DNA of 64,000 bases from Brasenia schreberi. Lineage: Eukaryota; Streptophyta; Magnoliopsida; Nymphaeales; Cabombaceae. Position 1 is the stretch's first letter; each line of letters starts with the position of its first letter. The translations under genes were made by a program, and so were the position numbers. The stretch covers positions 10,752,001 to 10,816,000 of the forward strand of contig JAYKKT010000089.1 of NCBI GenBank assembly GCA_036023115.1. Reading direction: 5' to 3'. The notes under the pieces are model-generated. The model was given only the letters and a program-made list of their open reading frames with translations. It was not told where the DNA came from and did not search any database. This document shows, one piece after another, positions 13,048 to 25,932 of this stretch.

Positions 13048-14064
13048 CTATGTATGCAATGCTAGACAATCCTGTTTCTTACATGCCCAAGAAACAACAC
13101 CACCTCCAAATAAGAATATTTGTCCCAAGGTTGATTTGTTGTCATCTTTGCTCCCAGCAAAGTCAGCATCTAAGTATCCTACCACTTTCAATTCATCTGC
13201 TTGAAAACACAGTTTCAAGTCCTTTGTTCCTTTCAGATATCTTAGAATCCTTTTCATAGCTACCCAGTGCTGCCAACCAGGATTACTTTGATATCTACTT
13301 ACAAGACCAACAACAAAGCTGATATCAGGTCTTCTACACAACATAGCATACATCAAGCTGTCAACAGCTTGTACACAAGGAACATTAGGCTTATCGTCTC
13401 CTTCACCGGGACAATCAGCATTACTCAATTTAACCCCTTTTGTAACAAGTGTATCTACAGACTTGCATTCACCCATTTTAAACTTCTTGAAAATATAGTC
13501 AATATATCTCTCCTGACTCGGGCATAAGAGTCTAGATCCTCTATCTCGAGAAATCTTTATACCTAGGATATAGGATGTTTCCCCCATATCCTTTATTTCG
13601 AACTTGGAGTTCAACCATGACTTGGTTTTGACAATCATCTCATTGTCGTTTCCAGTCAACAATATGCCATCTACATACAATGACAAGATGACAAAGTGGC
13701 TCCTACTATTCCAAACATATACACAGTGATCAAGTTTGTTAGCCACAAACTCAAGTTCTATAATAGCATTTTTAAAAGTCAAATATCATTGGTGAGGTGA
13801 TTGTTTAAGGTCATATAGGGATTTTTTCAACCTATATACTTTATCTTCCTGACCTTCAACCACAAATCCTTCAGGTTGCGATATGTATATGATTTCTTCT
13901 AAATCTCCATTTACAAAAGTTATCTTTACATCTAATTGATGTAAATCCAAATCATAGTATGCAGATATTGCCAGGATTATCCGTATGAATGCAAATTTCG
14001 CAACTGGAGAATATGTCTCAACATAATCTATCTTTTTTTTTTGCGAAAAACCCTTTGCAACCAA
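13048..14064 (-). pseudogene. copia reverse transcriptase, decayed, active site altered
   Basis: Two frame segments, 13786-14064 and 13048-13782, are split by stop and frameshift. The first holds YSPVAKFAFIRIILAISAYY, LDVKITFVNGDLEE and QPEGF. The second has the catalytic box as LYVDGILL where copia elements normally have YVDD, so one catalytic aspartate is lost. It continues with the downstream motifs LMYAMLCRRPDISFVVGLVSRY and KRILRYLKGT. The domain acts in the cytoplasmic virus-like particle of active relatives; here it is dead. Confidence 0.92.
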
Positions 14065-14099
14065 CCTCGCTTTAAACTTGTCGATTGTACCATCGACCT

Positions 14100-14720
14100 T
14101 GTATTTCTTTTTCAGAACTCATTTGCAGCCTATAGCTTTTCTTTCTTTTGGCAAATCAACTAATTCCCAGACTTGGTTTTTTTCAATGAATTCAATTTCC
14201 TCATCCATGGCTTTCTCTTAGTCCGTCGCTTCTGATGAGTTCATTGCTTCCTGATACGTCAAATTATCAGTCAACTCATCTAAATCTATCGAATTACACA
14301 CTTCTTCTGCAAGATAAGTGTGATAATCCTTTAAGTGAGACGGATTGGCTCTTAGCCTCTTATGTCTACCCAAGGTATCAGTAGTTTGAAGAAGATCTTC
14401 TATGAGCTCAAAAGATGATTGGACTAAATCTATCAAATCATCAACACATTCCTCATCATTTTCCAGGATGCAATTCTTAGTATCTTCTAAGAATTCAACA
14501 TCTCTGCTTTCAATGAGTCCATGGTCCTTATGATAAAACTGATATCCTTTTGAACCTTTTGGATATCCAATAAATATACATCTTAAGGACCTGTTGTTTA
14601 GCTTATCTCTAGACTGATCAAGGATCTTGACATGTGCAATAGATCCTCACCTCCTGAGATAACCTAAGTTGGGTTTTCTTCCAAACCACATCTCATATGG
14701 TGTAGTGAATACAACTTTAC
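14100..14720 (-). pseudogene. copia linker between integrase and reverse transcriptase
   Basis: Acidic, serine- and leucine-rich segment with several in-frame stops, including the 72-codon frame 14218-14436. Its position matches the variable integrase C-terminal and linker region of copia polyproteins. Confidence 0.7.
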
Positions 14721-14831
14721 ACGGTACTCTATTGAGTATGTAAATAGTTGTACTTACTACTTCTCTCCAAAATACCCTTGGAAGAGAGGTATCAATTAAC
14801 ATTGACCTTGTCATATTCAGCAAGGTTCTAT

Positions 14832-15203
14832 TTATCTTTCAACTACATCATTTTGTTGAGGTGTCCTGGGCATTGTATTTTGTTTAGTAATATCAAAGTC
14901 TTTACAAAATTCCAAGAATTTTGCCGAGGTATATTCACATCCTCTGTCTAATCTTAAGACTTTGATCGAATGCCCCAACTGATTTTTTACTTCTTGCTTA
15001 TATTCTTTAAAAGCATCAAGTGCCTCCAATTTATGTGCCAAAAGATATATATACATATATCTAGAGTAATCATCGATAAAAGTTATAAAATAACCCTTTC
15101 TCCGATGTGTCTTTACTCTAAAAGGTCCACATGAATCTGTATGAATAACTTTCAACAAGGTTGTTGCCCTTGTTGGTTTCTTGGGAAAAACTTTCCTTGT
15201 CAT
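14832..15203 (-). pseudogene. copia integrase core, broken
   Basis: Shows HTDSCGPFRVKTHRRKGYFI, FIDDYSRYMYIYLL and a second-aspartate region RLDRGCEYTS, then PRTPQQN. This is the DDE integrase core. The frame stops soon after PQQN, where intact copia proteins continue. Confidence 0.9.
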
Positions 15204-15257
15204 TTTTTCTTATATACAAGCTTCACACTTGTTGAAAGTATTTTCTTCAAATCTATG

Positions 15258-15830
15258 TCATAAGTCAAAGTTTGTTAATTTCCTCAACTTTTCCAAACTT
15301 ATATGTCCTAAGCATTTATGCCACATATTAACATCAATAGTAAAGGCACTCTCAATATAAGTAGAAGATTCATGATTTTCATTATCACACAATTTGAATA
15401 GTCCTTGTTTTACATCAAATTCTCCAGAAAACAAAATTCTCTCATGCTTACCCATAGTCACCTTGTTAGAAATAAACCTAACTTCAAAACCTTTTTTTAC
15501 TAAGGCAGGGATCGAGACCAGATTGCGCCTTATTGATGGCACAATTAACACGTCGGTCAATACAATTGGTTTGTCTTTTACATGTATCCTAAAGGACCCA
15601 ACACCCAAAACATCTGAGAAAGTATTATTTCTCATATAAACTCGATGTTCCCTAGGTTGATATTCTTTCAGATTAATTGCCCATTCCTTAGTCTTCGAAA
15701 CGTGTCTTGTAGCTCTTAAGTCTATCCACCAACCTGTCACTAGGCGGTCTAAATACAAGCATTATGAAATCATGCAGATTATATCCTTCTTCTTTGACTG
15801 TCCATGTTGTGGGTTATTTCTTCTACCTTT
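15258..15830 (-). pseudogene. copia zinc knuckle, protease and pre-integrase, inactive
   Basis: A CCHC zinc knuckle of the form CxNCxxxGHYxxDC lies near 15800-15875, just upstream of this segment. The protease motif, normally D-S-G, reads WWIDLRATRHV, so Ser-Gly became Leu-Arg next to the catalytic aspartate. The pre-integrase signature MWHKCLGHISLEKLRKL follows, then a premature stop. Confidence 0.88.
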
Positions 15831-16162
15831 CTTTTTGCAGCAGTCCCTTTTGTAGTGTCCCATCTTTTCACAGTTGAAACACTTGATCCAAGAAGCGGCT
15901 TCTTGCGATTTCTTAAAATTTTAACCGCCCTTCTTGTTATTCTTGTCAAACTTTTTATTTGGTTTCTTCTTCTAGTTGGATTTGGAGCTAGATGCTAACT
16001 CATCCTGAACCACTAGCAATTTTTCTTTCTTATTTTTGAGCATATGCACTTGCTCTATTGCTAGTTTAAGGGCAACTCAGAAAGGTTAGTCTTCGGCCCT
16101 AATCTTAGGGCAGTGGTGACCATGTTCAATGACGAGGGTAGACTATTCAATATCATTGATAT

Positions 16163-16622
16163 CTACATCGGTTCGGGGATGACTGATTTTGCTACAGCTA
16201 AGTCTCTAGTCATTACCAGCATGTGATTTATATGCTCAACTACATTATCTCCTTCCTTCATTTTGAAGGAGTTATACTTTTGTAGTAACAACTGCACATG
16301 CAGTTTTGCAGTTGTATCATATTTAGTTGTTAATGAGTCAAACAGCTCTTTTGCGGTTTCATATTCTTCAAAGACCCTGATAAAGTCATCCTCCATATAG
16401 GTCAACATGATCGTCCTTGCTATGATATCATCTTTTAGAAATGTTTTATACATTTTTAATTGTTGCTCATTTGCGTTTGGGGGTGGCGGACGCATGGTTT
16501 TCTTTAGAACATACTCAACACCTTCCAGTGTTAGAGCCAAAGGAATTCTTCTCTTCTATGTCTGGAAGTTGAGATCATTCAGCTTTTCCGTCTTTGCCAA
16601 TTCAAACACACATATCCTATAA
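16163..16622 (-). pseudogene. copia gag, interrupted by a premature stop
   Basis: The probable start is at 16622. After about 23 codons a TAG stands where relatives usually have a tryptophan codon, splitting the N-terminus from the body at 16163-16540. The body has LALTLEGVEYVLKKTMRPPP, YMEDDF and the gag helix words AKELFDSLTTKY and HVQLLLQKYNSFKMKEGDNV. Gag forms the particle shell in active relatives. Confidence 0.88.
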
Positions 16623-17407
16623 CTCATTTTTATGTGTTTGACAAAAGTAACAATTAAGCGGTCTAAAAAGGAAACCAACACAAAAATACAAGCATACATA
16701 GCAAGAATCATGTTAGTATGATACATGATATCAAGCAAATAATCTAATGTTCTTTTTGAAATTCTTTCAAGTGATTTCTACCTCTTTACCCCTAAAAGAA
16801 TACCAAGGTCAAAACTGTAATTTTATCTATTTGTTCTCTTTTTGTAATTTTATAAAATTCTAAGGACAAACTCGTAAAATTACTATTTAGTATTTTTGTA
16901 AAATTCACAAATGATAGGGGTTAAAATTACAATTTTAACCCTTAGGGCAAATTTGTGATTTTTCAAAGGAACAAGGGTAAATCTGTCTTTTGACAAGATG
17001 ACAGAATTGAAATTATCCAAACCGGGAAGGGTAAAACTGTAAAGTAATTACTTGATATTTATAATTTCCACAAACAACTAGAGGGTAAAATAGACTTTTC
17101 ACTCAGTAAGGGCAAAATAGTCTTTTTACCTGAAAATATCTAGACAAAATGGTAATTTTGCCGAATGGCAACATAGTAATATCAGAAAATCGGTTGGGGA
17201 AAAATGATCTTTTTAGACCGTTCCCCGGCTTTCCCGTCCGTGGTTTTTCGAAACTGCGGATTTCAATTTTTTTTTTTGTTAATTACCGATACAAAACAAA
17301 AAGTCGATACAGGTTTATAGAGAAAGAAAAAAGGGAGGAGAGAGGGGAGAGAGGAAAATGGAGGGAGAATAAGGGGGGAGGGGGGGGCCTCTAGAGTTTT
17401 GGCCTCT

Positions 17408-17503
17408 GGCCTTTTCGGCTCCTAGCTTTTCAGGCTTCTGGCCTTTTCGGCTCCTAGCTTTTCAGGCTTCTGGCCTTTTCGGCTTTTGGCCATTCGGCTT
17501 CTG
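17408..17503. repeat. 32-bp minisatellite in the copia leader
   Basis: Starts at 17408, 17440 and 17472 with the word GGCCTTTTCGG; the first two units are nearly identical and the third is partial. More degenerate GGCTTCTG/GGCCTCTG units continue to about 17580. It lies in the untranslated leader between the 5' LTR and gag. Confidence 0.8.
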
Positions 17504-17677
17504 CCCATTCTGCCTCTAGCCTTTCTGGCTTCTGACCGTTCGGCCTCTGGCCTGCTTTGCCTCTGCCGACCGCCTCTGCTTCTCTCTGATTTCTTCCCCT
17601 TTTCTATGTTTTTTTTTTTCTCCTCTCTTTTTTTTCCTTTCACTTCTCTTATCTTTTTTTTTTTGCAAGGATTTTAG

Positions 17678-17690
17678 GCCCTGATAATAC
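17678..17690 (-). other. Probable primer-binding site of the copia element
   Basis: Minus-strand GTATTATCAGGGCC starts right after the CA end of the 5' LTR. It matches the initiator-Met tRNA type site TGGTATCAGAGCC at most positions, with about three differences. Confidence 0.65.
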
Positions 17691-18126
17691 TGAAGGAATC
17701 TACCTCCGGTGGCGACGGCAGATTCCGATGGTGGGTCGGCGGCAGGCAGCTTTAGTCTGCCTTTCCTTCTTCAGCTTCTGCCGATCTCCTATGTATGTAG
17801 TGGATTTGGAGAGAGGATACGAGGTTCCCACACAGGGGCTTTCACGGGATGAGATTCCAGGTGTTTTTGTATTTTTTTAGAGTCTGTGTTTTTAGTGTCT
17901 CACTCGACCTGTAATGGCTGCCTTTTATAGGCAGCCTGCTCTCCCTCATCCCGGATTCATCTACCTGTAGCTTCCCTCGTCCGGAGCAAATCTCGGAGCC
18001 GTTACCGGAAATCATGGTAACGGTCATCCGTTACGGTTCGACCCTCATCTGTTCAGGTAACGGACTTGATGGCCAGTCCAGCCGTTACCTGAGCTGAGAA
18101 TGGCCACCTGTACATATCTTGTAACA
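17691..18126 (-). repeat. 5' LTR of the copia element
   Basis: 436 bp, with minus-strand ends TGTTACAAG and CCTTCA. It contains the shared block ATGGCTGCCTTTTATAGGCA in plus orientation and is about 19 bp longer than the other LTR because of small indels. Confidence 0.92.
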
Positions 18127-18142
18127 CTAGCTACATTCAGCA

Positions 18143-18446
18143 CAGGGGTAGACATGACCGGTTCTTAACTAGATTGATGGTTTTCAACCGAAACCGAATT
18201 AGGTCAAGAACTTATTAAACTAAGACCGGTAAAATCAAAATCGGAACTGACGGTTTCAAATTGTTGGTTTCCGTTTTTTTCTTAAAATATTTTTCTATAA
18301 ATTTAACTTTTTTAGTAAAATTACCTGTTCTGAACTGTTTCACATTCAAATTGAAATCGATGGTTCTAAAACTAGAACCAATCCTTAATCAATTCGATTA
18401 TAGTTTCATGATTTGAGTTAACACAGAAACCAAACATGTTTACCCA
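18143..18446. mobile_element. Non-autonomous hAT-like element, about 300 bp
   Basis: Left end AGGGGTAGACATGACCGG and right end CCAAACATGTTTACCC form imperfect inverted repeats. The interior has AACCGAAACCGAA-type words like the copy at 9313-9612. It begins only 12 bases after the copia target duplication. Confidence 0.55.
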
Positions 18447-18594
18447 TAAAAGCATATCACACAGGTGTATGTGTGCACGCACATGTACGTACACCATTAT
18501 CAACTTTTTCAAATTGGGTGCAACATATATGCTCAAGCTAACCCATTATCTAACAGCATCTTTACAAAAAGTGAAGAAATGGAAAAGGAGAAGA

Positions 18595-18690
18595 TTATCC
18601 TAAAATCTGAAAATGAATGACATCAACGCAGTGATAAGGAGCTTATCCTAAAATCTGAAAATGAATGACATCAACGCAGTGATAAGGTGC
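18595..18690. repeat. 48-bp tandem duplication
   Basis: Units start at 18595 and 18643 with TTATCCTAAAATCTGAAAAT and are almost identical, so the duplication is recent. Confidence 0.92.
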
Positions 18691-19048
18691 TGAAGATGCT
18701 ATACGTGGCCGTGTCTTAAACATATGTTGAGTCTGCCATTCGATCAATGAACCATAATAATAATAATAGCTTAGCCAACTTGAAAGAAACCGACTGCCCA
18801 TCAAAGACCGAGTCCCTTCCGTTCCATTCTAACACTTCCTTTCATCCTTACACCGAAACCCTAAATCTCATCTACTCGCGTGCAGTTGGATGTCCCTTTA
18901 CAAGGTCTTCTGTCAAGTGTAGCCAACCTTACTTCGTCAAAGCATGAATAACAGTACCATGTCATAAATACCCAAAGGCAAAAGCGAAAAGAGAAATAAA
19001 TAACAAAATAACAAAGCATTTCTTTAAAGTTTTCATCTTTACACGTTC

Positions 19049-20117
19049 ATTAACGCTAAAAGTTGCATCGAATCTAAGAGGCCACCCTAGAGATATGATT
19101 GCTCTCTTTCTACTATCGGACACATGCAAGAAAACCAAGAAAAGTGGAACATGAATGAATTATTGGAGAGACAGAAGAATCATAGAGGAGTGAAGTAGCA
19201 AGAATAATCTCGAAAGTGACTCACTCTCAATCTCACCTTGAAGGGGATCAACTCGGGCATCAACTTATCGTTTATTTTTTTCATTTGCTTTTTATTCTTT
19301 CACTTTTCTAGTTCTAATCCCTAGTTATAACCCTTTCTTTTATAAAAATTCCATTTTCATTCTCCTTTGTCTCTCGTTATGAGTTTGATCTTCCTACATT
19401 TAATTGCACAATCAAACCTACAATTAGTAACTTACCAAAAATCTATCTAGACTCAAAGATTTGTGTTTCTAAGTATCTTTTTATAAGTTTTGACCATTTA
19501 GGAAGCTCATCTTGTATGTTTTCAAATGGATCAAGAATCTCTCCAATATAAGTTCGAATAACCGAGATACAAAAGAAACAATTTAATTTCGTAAGAGGTA
19601 TCTAAGGTATCGGTCAACCAAGAACATCTCAAGAAAATGCCATGGCTTAGTCAATTACAATCAAAATCAAAATCAGCTGATTCTTGATTCTTTGGAAAAG
19701 TCGCCATGTCCTACTTTCTAAAGATCAAGAACCATGTAAATCATAGTTCGAGAGCTATAGCAATCACAGGCATACCCTATCAAGAGGTATGATAGTTATT
19801 GGTTGGATCCTATTTCACCAAAATCTAATTCTTATAAGAACCACTTGATTTTTGGTTTGTTAGATAAGTCTATATGTCTATTTTCCGATGTATAAAAACC
19901 GAATTAAATGAGTTGTATCGAGAGAAATACCATGGTCGTTTCAAGCTATGTAGAACCTACTTTTCATTCTAAAGTAACAAAAATTTAGGAAGGTTCTTCG
20001 TTTTGACCTGAAACTCAACAAGGGCTTGAGGAGGCTTAGAGACCCACAACTCGCCCTATCCTGAACAAACTCTATGTTCTCTCTCAGGGGTAGAGGTTAG
20101 CTCTCTCTAACATGCTC
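19049..20117 (+). repeat. Left LTR of an older, degraded retrotransposon
   Basis: Pairs in direct orientation with about 23603-24805. Shared landmarks in order are TTAACG, GGAGCCACCCT or GGCCACCCT, TTGCACAATCAAACC, GGGCTTAGA/AGGCTTAGA before ACCCA, TCCTGAACAAA, GTTCTCT and GAGGTTAGC/AAGGTTAGC. A sequence GGGATGCCCAGTAGGGCC lies just inside (near 20196); a similar block follows the PBS in some plant Gypsy elements. Ends are approximate, and divergence is high. Confidence 0.55.
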
Positions 20118-20420
20118 AGACTCAAACAATTCATAGCAATGGAATCATGTTAATGGAGGTATTCATTTCAATCGGCAACACCTTTTTGGGATGCCCAGTA
20201 GGGCCGCCAGATTGGTTTATGTGGATTATTATTTGCAAAGCATAACAGCTACTTTGTGCTGGTTGCTCATCCCAAGCTCATAAAGAGTGACCGTTGTATA
20301 AACTACCTAATGTATTGGTTACATTTATATGCTAACTTGGGGGACAACCACCATTAACAGCAATTTGTTATGACACTCATATCCACCAAATTGGTGAGTA
20401 ACATGCACAACAAAAGGATG

Positions 20421-21198
20421 TGATGTGAATTGTGAGTTGAGAGGATCCTGGTTAAGCAAAAAGCATCAAATGATGCTCCAATATGTACACACTCTTGAAT
20501 TTGAGCTCACCAATGCATCACACGCTCGTACATGGGAGTAGCTGAACATGTTTTGAGTGGGTTCATGCGTACACTTGTTGGATGTGACTCACCAACACAC
20601 ACTCTCACCCACAACTTGGATATAACTCACCAACTCTCACCCATGCACACACGGTCTGCCACACAATGGATATGACTCACCAAGGTGATAAAGATTGACT
20701 CACTCGCCACTAGTTAAGGATAAGAGAGAGATTTGAAATATACATAAACTTTGTAGAAAATCACCACTTTAGTTTTCATTCAACCCTCTAAGCTGAATAC
20801 TAAAACTAAATGCTGTAATTTTCAAAACATTGAAAATTATGTCATAATTAATTTAAAAGTGCTAACTAATTATTGCTGCCTAGGAGCTGCATAAAGCACT
20901 TAATAATTACTTGGAAAAAGAAAAGAGCATTTAATTCTTAGAGAATCTAATGCTTCTTGGAAAGGTGAGAAATTAACTCTTGTTTTTAATTCAATAGGTT
21001 GGCTAATAATAATTGATCCTTAGATCTCCTAAAATCCTATTCTTGTTGCTTGAGCTGGTTTCGAGTTGGGATAAATGGATCAATCTGAAGTATTGAGTTG
21101 GACAATTTGGTGCTCAATAAATCTATGTCCTATGAATTGACTGCACATCCTTATTGGCTTCGCCCAGCTTGTCTCTCCATGCTCTTGGATTATTATCA
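20421..21198 (-). repeat. 3' LTR of the Gypsy-like element
   Basis: 778 bp, plus-strand ends TGATGTGAAT and TTATCA. Shares long identical blocks with the partner, for example CATCAAATGATGCTCCAATA and ACGGTCTGCCACACAATGGA. Confidence 0.85.
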
Positions 21199-21331
21199 TA
21201 CGCCCAGGGTTGGTAAGGATTTGTCCTCAAAGCAAGCCGTTGGTGATCTTCAGTTTTCATGCCAACGTGATCTCCCATGAGCTGCTTGCAAAGCGTTCTC
21301 ACCACTGTTTGTTGCGAAATTTTCCTACTAA

Positions 21332-21430
21332 GATACTTACATTACTCGAGATCTAGTACACTTAACTACCAAAAGAATAAGACACTTACATTACTCGAGA
21401 TCTAGTACACTTAACTACCAAAAGAAACAA
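21332..21430. repeat. 49-bp tandem duplication
   Basis: Units begin at 21332 and 21381; each contains CTTACATTACTCGAGATCTA and CTTAACTACCAAAAGAA. It lies inside the Gypsy-like element. Confidence 0.9.
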
Positions 21431-21593
21431 CATAAGCAAATACCTATTATGGCAAAATTGGAGGAAATTATGACTCAATAAGTAAAAATATTCTACCCTA
21501 AGTACTATGTACACAAAATGGTGGGATTACTCTTGGAGCTTCAATCTCCGTTACAATGATAAAACTTTCACGTGTTTGTTCTAGATGAATTCA

Positions 21594-22130
21594 TCATATA
21601 AGAAAAATAGTTGAACATGCAACCAAATCTGCCACTACTTTATGTTGGCACCCATTAGCCCAATTTAGGAAAGGATTATAAATGGAGCTAAGTGGACCCA
21701 CAATAAATTGAATTGTATCAAGGTCAAGAGGGTCTAAATCTTGAGTCTCTTGTTTAATAGACTTGCCAACACGAAGGAATGACATGGACTTGTGGGTTTC
21801 TTCAAGGTGGCTTGATACAAATGCTAGTCTTTCATCCTTAATGAGTTCAAAATTCCAATCCATAGGTGGATTATTATCCAACTCAAGGTCAGTCATTGCA
21901 ACCTCATTGTTCAAGATTCTTGATGACAGTGAACCCTCTTCAGGTGAGTTTGATACGGCGCAAGAGAGAATTTTGATTCGAATTTGGTGTTCTATGTCTT
22001 TTCGATCCATTCTCGCCTCCTGGTGTATTCGTATAGTTGAGCCTAAACTCAAGGGAGTTTGGGTCCATATTATGGAGACTGGTGTTGAAGCGGTTAGGAG
22101 ATTGAGCTCGTTGTCACAGTAGTTCCTCAA
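21594..22130 (-). other. 178-codon open frame inside the Gypsy-like element
   Basis: Open frame from ATG at 22130 without stops, with no similarity I recognise to Gag or to any host family. It may be a chance frame or a captured or element-specific reading frame. It begins inside the first unit of the tandem repeat that follows on the plus strand. Confidence 0.3.
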
Positions 22131-22427
22131 AGCTTTGGGTCAGCTATGCCAACTAGATTGGGAGTACCTCCCATCCACCTTGTAGTGCCATGATCTGAGC
22201 TTGCTCGAGAGATATACCTCAAGGTACTGGGGGAATCAAAATCTTATCCAACTCACATCATGGTGACTCGTGTTGAAGTAGTTAGAAGAAGGAGCTCATT
22301 GTTGCAACAGTTCCTCAAGGCTTTGGGTCAGCTGTGCCATATGGACTACGAGTACCTCCTGTCCACATTGTAGTGCCATGATTTGAGCTTGCTTGAGAGC
22401 CATACCTCGTGGTTCGGGGGGGAATCT
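22078..22427. repeat. Tandem repeat of about 188 bp, two copies
   Basis: Copies start near 22078 and 22266. Both carry GTTCCTCAA(A/G)GCTTTGGGTC, then GAGTACCTCC, TTGTAGTGCCATGAT and TGAGCTTGCT, ending in a G-run and GAATC. Located in the leader of the Gypsy-like element, before the right LTR. Confidence 0.85.
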
Positions 22428-22471
22428 AAATTGTGTTTTGTTGTCCTCTCAATCTATATAAAAGCACCAAA

Positions 22472-23264
22472 TGATGTGAATCACGAGTCGAGAGAATCCT
22501 AGTTAAGCGAAAAACATCAAATGATGCTCCAATATGCACACACTCTTGAATTTGGGCTCACCAATACATCACATACTCGAACATAGAAGTAGTTGAACAT
22601 GTTTTGAGTGGGCTCACGCACACACACACTTATTGGATGTGACTCACCAACACACACTATTTCCCACGAGTTGGATATGACTCACCAACTCTCACCCACA
22701 CACACACGGTCTGCCACACAATGGATATGACTCACCAAGGTGATAAAGACTGGCTCGCTTACCACAAGTTAAGGATAAGAGAGATTTGAAATATACATAA
22801 ACTCGGTATAAAATCACCACTTTCGTTTTCATTCATATGGATGGGTTTATACAAATTAGAACAACCCTCTAAGGTGAGCACTAAAACTAAATGTTGCAAT
22901 TTTCAAAACATTGAAAATTGTGTCTTAATTTAAAATTGTGAACTAACTATTGTTGTCTAGGAGATGCATGAAGCACTTAATGACTAGGAAAAGAACTCTT
23001 AGGAAATCTAATACTTCTTGAAAAGGCGGAAAATTAACTCTGGTTTTTAATTCAATAGGTTGACTAATAATAACTTATGCTTAAATCTCCTAGAATCCTA
23101 TTCTTGGTTGATTGAGTTGGTTCCGAGTTGGGGTGAATGGATTGATTCAAAGTACTGGGTTGGACCAGTTGGTGCCCAATAAATCCATGTTCTATGGATT
23201 GACTGCACATCCTGATTGGTTGGCTTCGCCTAGCTTGTTTATGCATGCTCTTGAATTCCTATCA
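22472..23264 (-). repeat. 5' LTR of the Gypsy-like element
   Basis: 793 bp, plus-strand ends TGATGTGAAT and CTATCA; minus strand starts TGATAGGAATTC. It has an extra short block (CATATGGATGGG) compared with its partner. Confidence 0.85.
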
Positions 23265-23602
23265 GCATGATTCAAACTACTTCTTTTCCTCTTCACCGTC
23301 ACTATGTGGACCATTGGTTCACCATCTTTATTAGTCAAAGAAAGCTTCATCAACCACCATCAAGACATAGACGTGATTATGGTAAGCCTTCAACCCGACT
23401 AGTATTCCATCTCAATCGAGTTGTCAAGTGACTCATATAGGTCTAGCTCACCATAGTCGACATTATACTTGATGAGTTAAAGAGGAAAAGAGCTAACGGC
23501 AATACAAGTATTTCAACTTTTAATAGAGGGAGACTTATTTTAATTTTTGACATTATATCAAAGTATACAATACACTTCAGTTTAAGGTTATAGGAGGCAA
23601 AG

Positions 23603-24805
23603 TGTTAACGTTAAAAATTTCTTGTAAATTAAGGAGCCACCCTCAAGATATAATTAGCTTCTTCCAAATATAGGTACATACAAGAAACCCAAGCAGCCAC
23701 TTTGAGAATATCTAACGAGGAGTAATTAGTTATTACGGAAACTGATACATTGTTCTGAGAAGCTGGAGCAAAAATAAATTATTGGAGAAACCGATGAGTA
23801 GGATAATTTAGAAAAGGGTCCACTTATAGCTATAAAAGAAGGTGCTTGTTCACCTTTCAAGGAATTAATTGATATATCAACCCAAACATCAACATATCAT
23901 CTATTTTGTTTTCTTTGGTTTGTTCTTTCCCTTTTTTAATTATAATCTTTAGCCCATTTTTTTATGTCATTTTTTGTTTTCTTTGTTTCTCATTGTGAAT
24001 TTAATGCTCACGTGGTTTGTTGCACAATCAAACCATATCGATTTACCTGAAATCTATTTGAAAATCAAAAAGGTGTCGAAACTCTATTTTTGAGCGTATG
24101 TTCTTCACTTTTAAAAGTCAGGAAAGCTTGTCTCATTAGTTTTAAACGAATCAACAGTCTTTCAAATCCGAGTTTGAATGACCAAGAGATGAAGAAAAGA
24201 ACCTAACCTTTTCAAAGGCATCTAAGGTCTCAATCAACTTGAGGAAAGGCTCTAGGTTAGACGATTTTCGTCAAAATTGACGGATCATTGAGTTTTTGCA
24301 AAGGTTTTCATATCGAGATCAACAATTATGCAAATTAGAGTTCAAAAAGAAGGGTTATAGCAAAAGCAAACAAACCATGTTAGGAGGCCTGATATCAGTC
24401 TACAAAATGGATCCCGATAAGGTTGAAAAAGTCACCACAAATCCAAATCTTACAGGAATCACTCAATTTTTTTGTTTTTCAGACAGCTCTAATTGTTTAT
24501 TTTTAATACACATCAATCGAAGTTATATCGAGAGAGATACATTCAAAATTTAATGACTTTGCCAAGCTTTCTGCACCCAACCCAATTTTCATCGGGAGAT
24601 AACATGAAATCGAAAAGGTTCTTAATTTTTTATCCAATTGCGACCCCAAACTCGGCAAGGACTTCAGATTGTCGCCAATACCTTTATCTTGATCATTCTT
24701 TGTAAGCTACTTGGGTTGAGGGGGCTTAGAAACCCATATAGCTCGCAGGGTCCTGAACAAATGTTCTCTATTGTAGATGAAGGTTAGCGTCCTTTGGGCA
24801 TGCCT
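23603..24805 (+). repeat. Right LTR of the older, degraded retrotransposon
   Basis: Begins TGTTAACG directly after a purine stretch TAGGAGGCAAAG at 23591-23602, which would serve as polypurine tract. Apart from the nested element, little interior of this older element remains. Confidence 0.55.

Positions 24806-25932
<1,127 letters not shown>

Larger units (their letters stand above)
12134..18126 (-). mobile_element. Full-length, inactive Ty1/copia LTR retrotransposon
   Basis: The element is bounded by direct LTRs and flanked by the perfect 5-bp target duplication CTAGC (12129-12133 and 18127-18131). On the minus strand the order is 5' LTR, primer-binding site, long leader, gag, protease, integrase, reverse transcriptase, RNase H, polypurine tract, 3' LTR. 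Integrase before reverse transcriptase is the copia order. The coding region is cut by several stops and frameshifts, and key catalytic residues are changed, so it cannot move on its own. By eye the LTRs differ at roughly one base in ten over their best-aligned part, so the insertion is old. Confidence 0.95.
20421..23264 (-). mobile_element. Non-autonomous Gypsy-like LTR retrotransposon, 2.8 kb
   Basis: Direct LTRs have inverted TGAT/ATCA ends and near-identical 5-bp flanks (GGATG at 20416-20420, GCATG at 23265-23269). Minus orientation is inferred because the internal sequence beside the left LTR reads TTGAGGACAAATCC, as before the polypurine tract of plant Gypsy elements, and because TTTGGTGCTTTTATATAG after the right LTR fits a primer-binding site. 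The 1.27-kb interior lacks protease, integrase and reverse transcriptase. It sits inside the older LTR element. Confidence 0.78.

Noticed and set aside
13011..13527. Plus-strand frames opposite the copia reverse transcriptase
   Set aside because: Antisense shadows of the decayed pol region.
21332..22427. Regularly spaced direct repeats considered as a CRISPR-like array
   Set aside because: Only two units each, different lengths, no spacers, and they lie within a plant LTR element.
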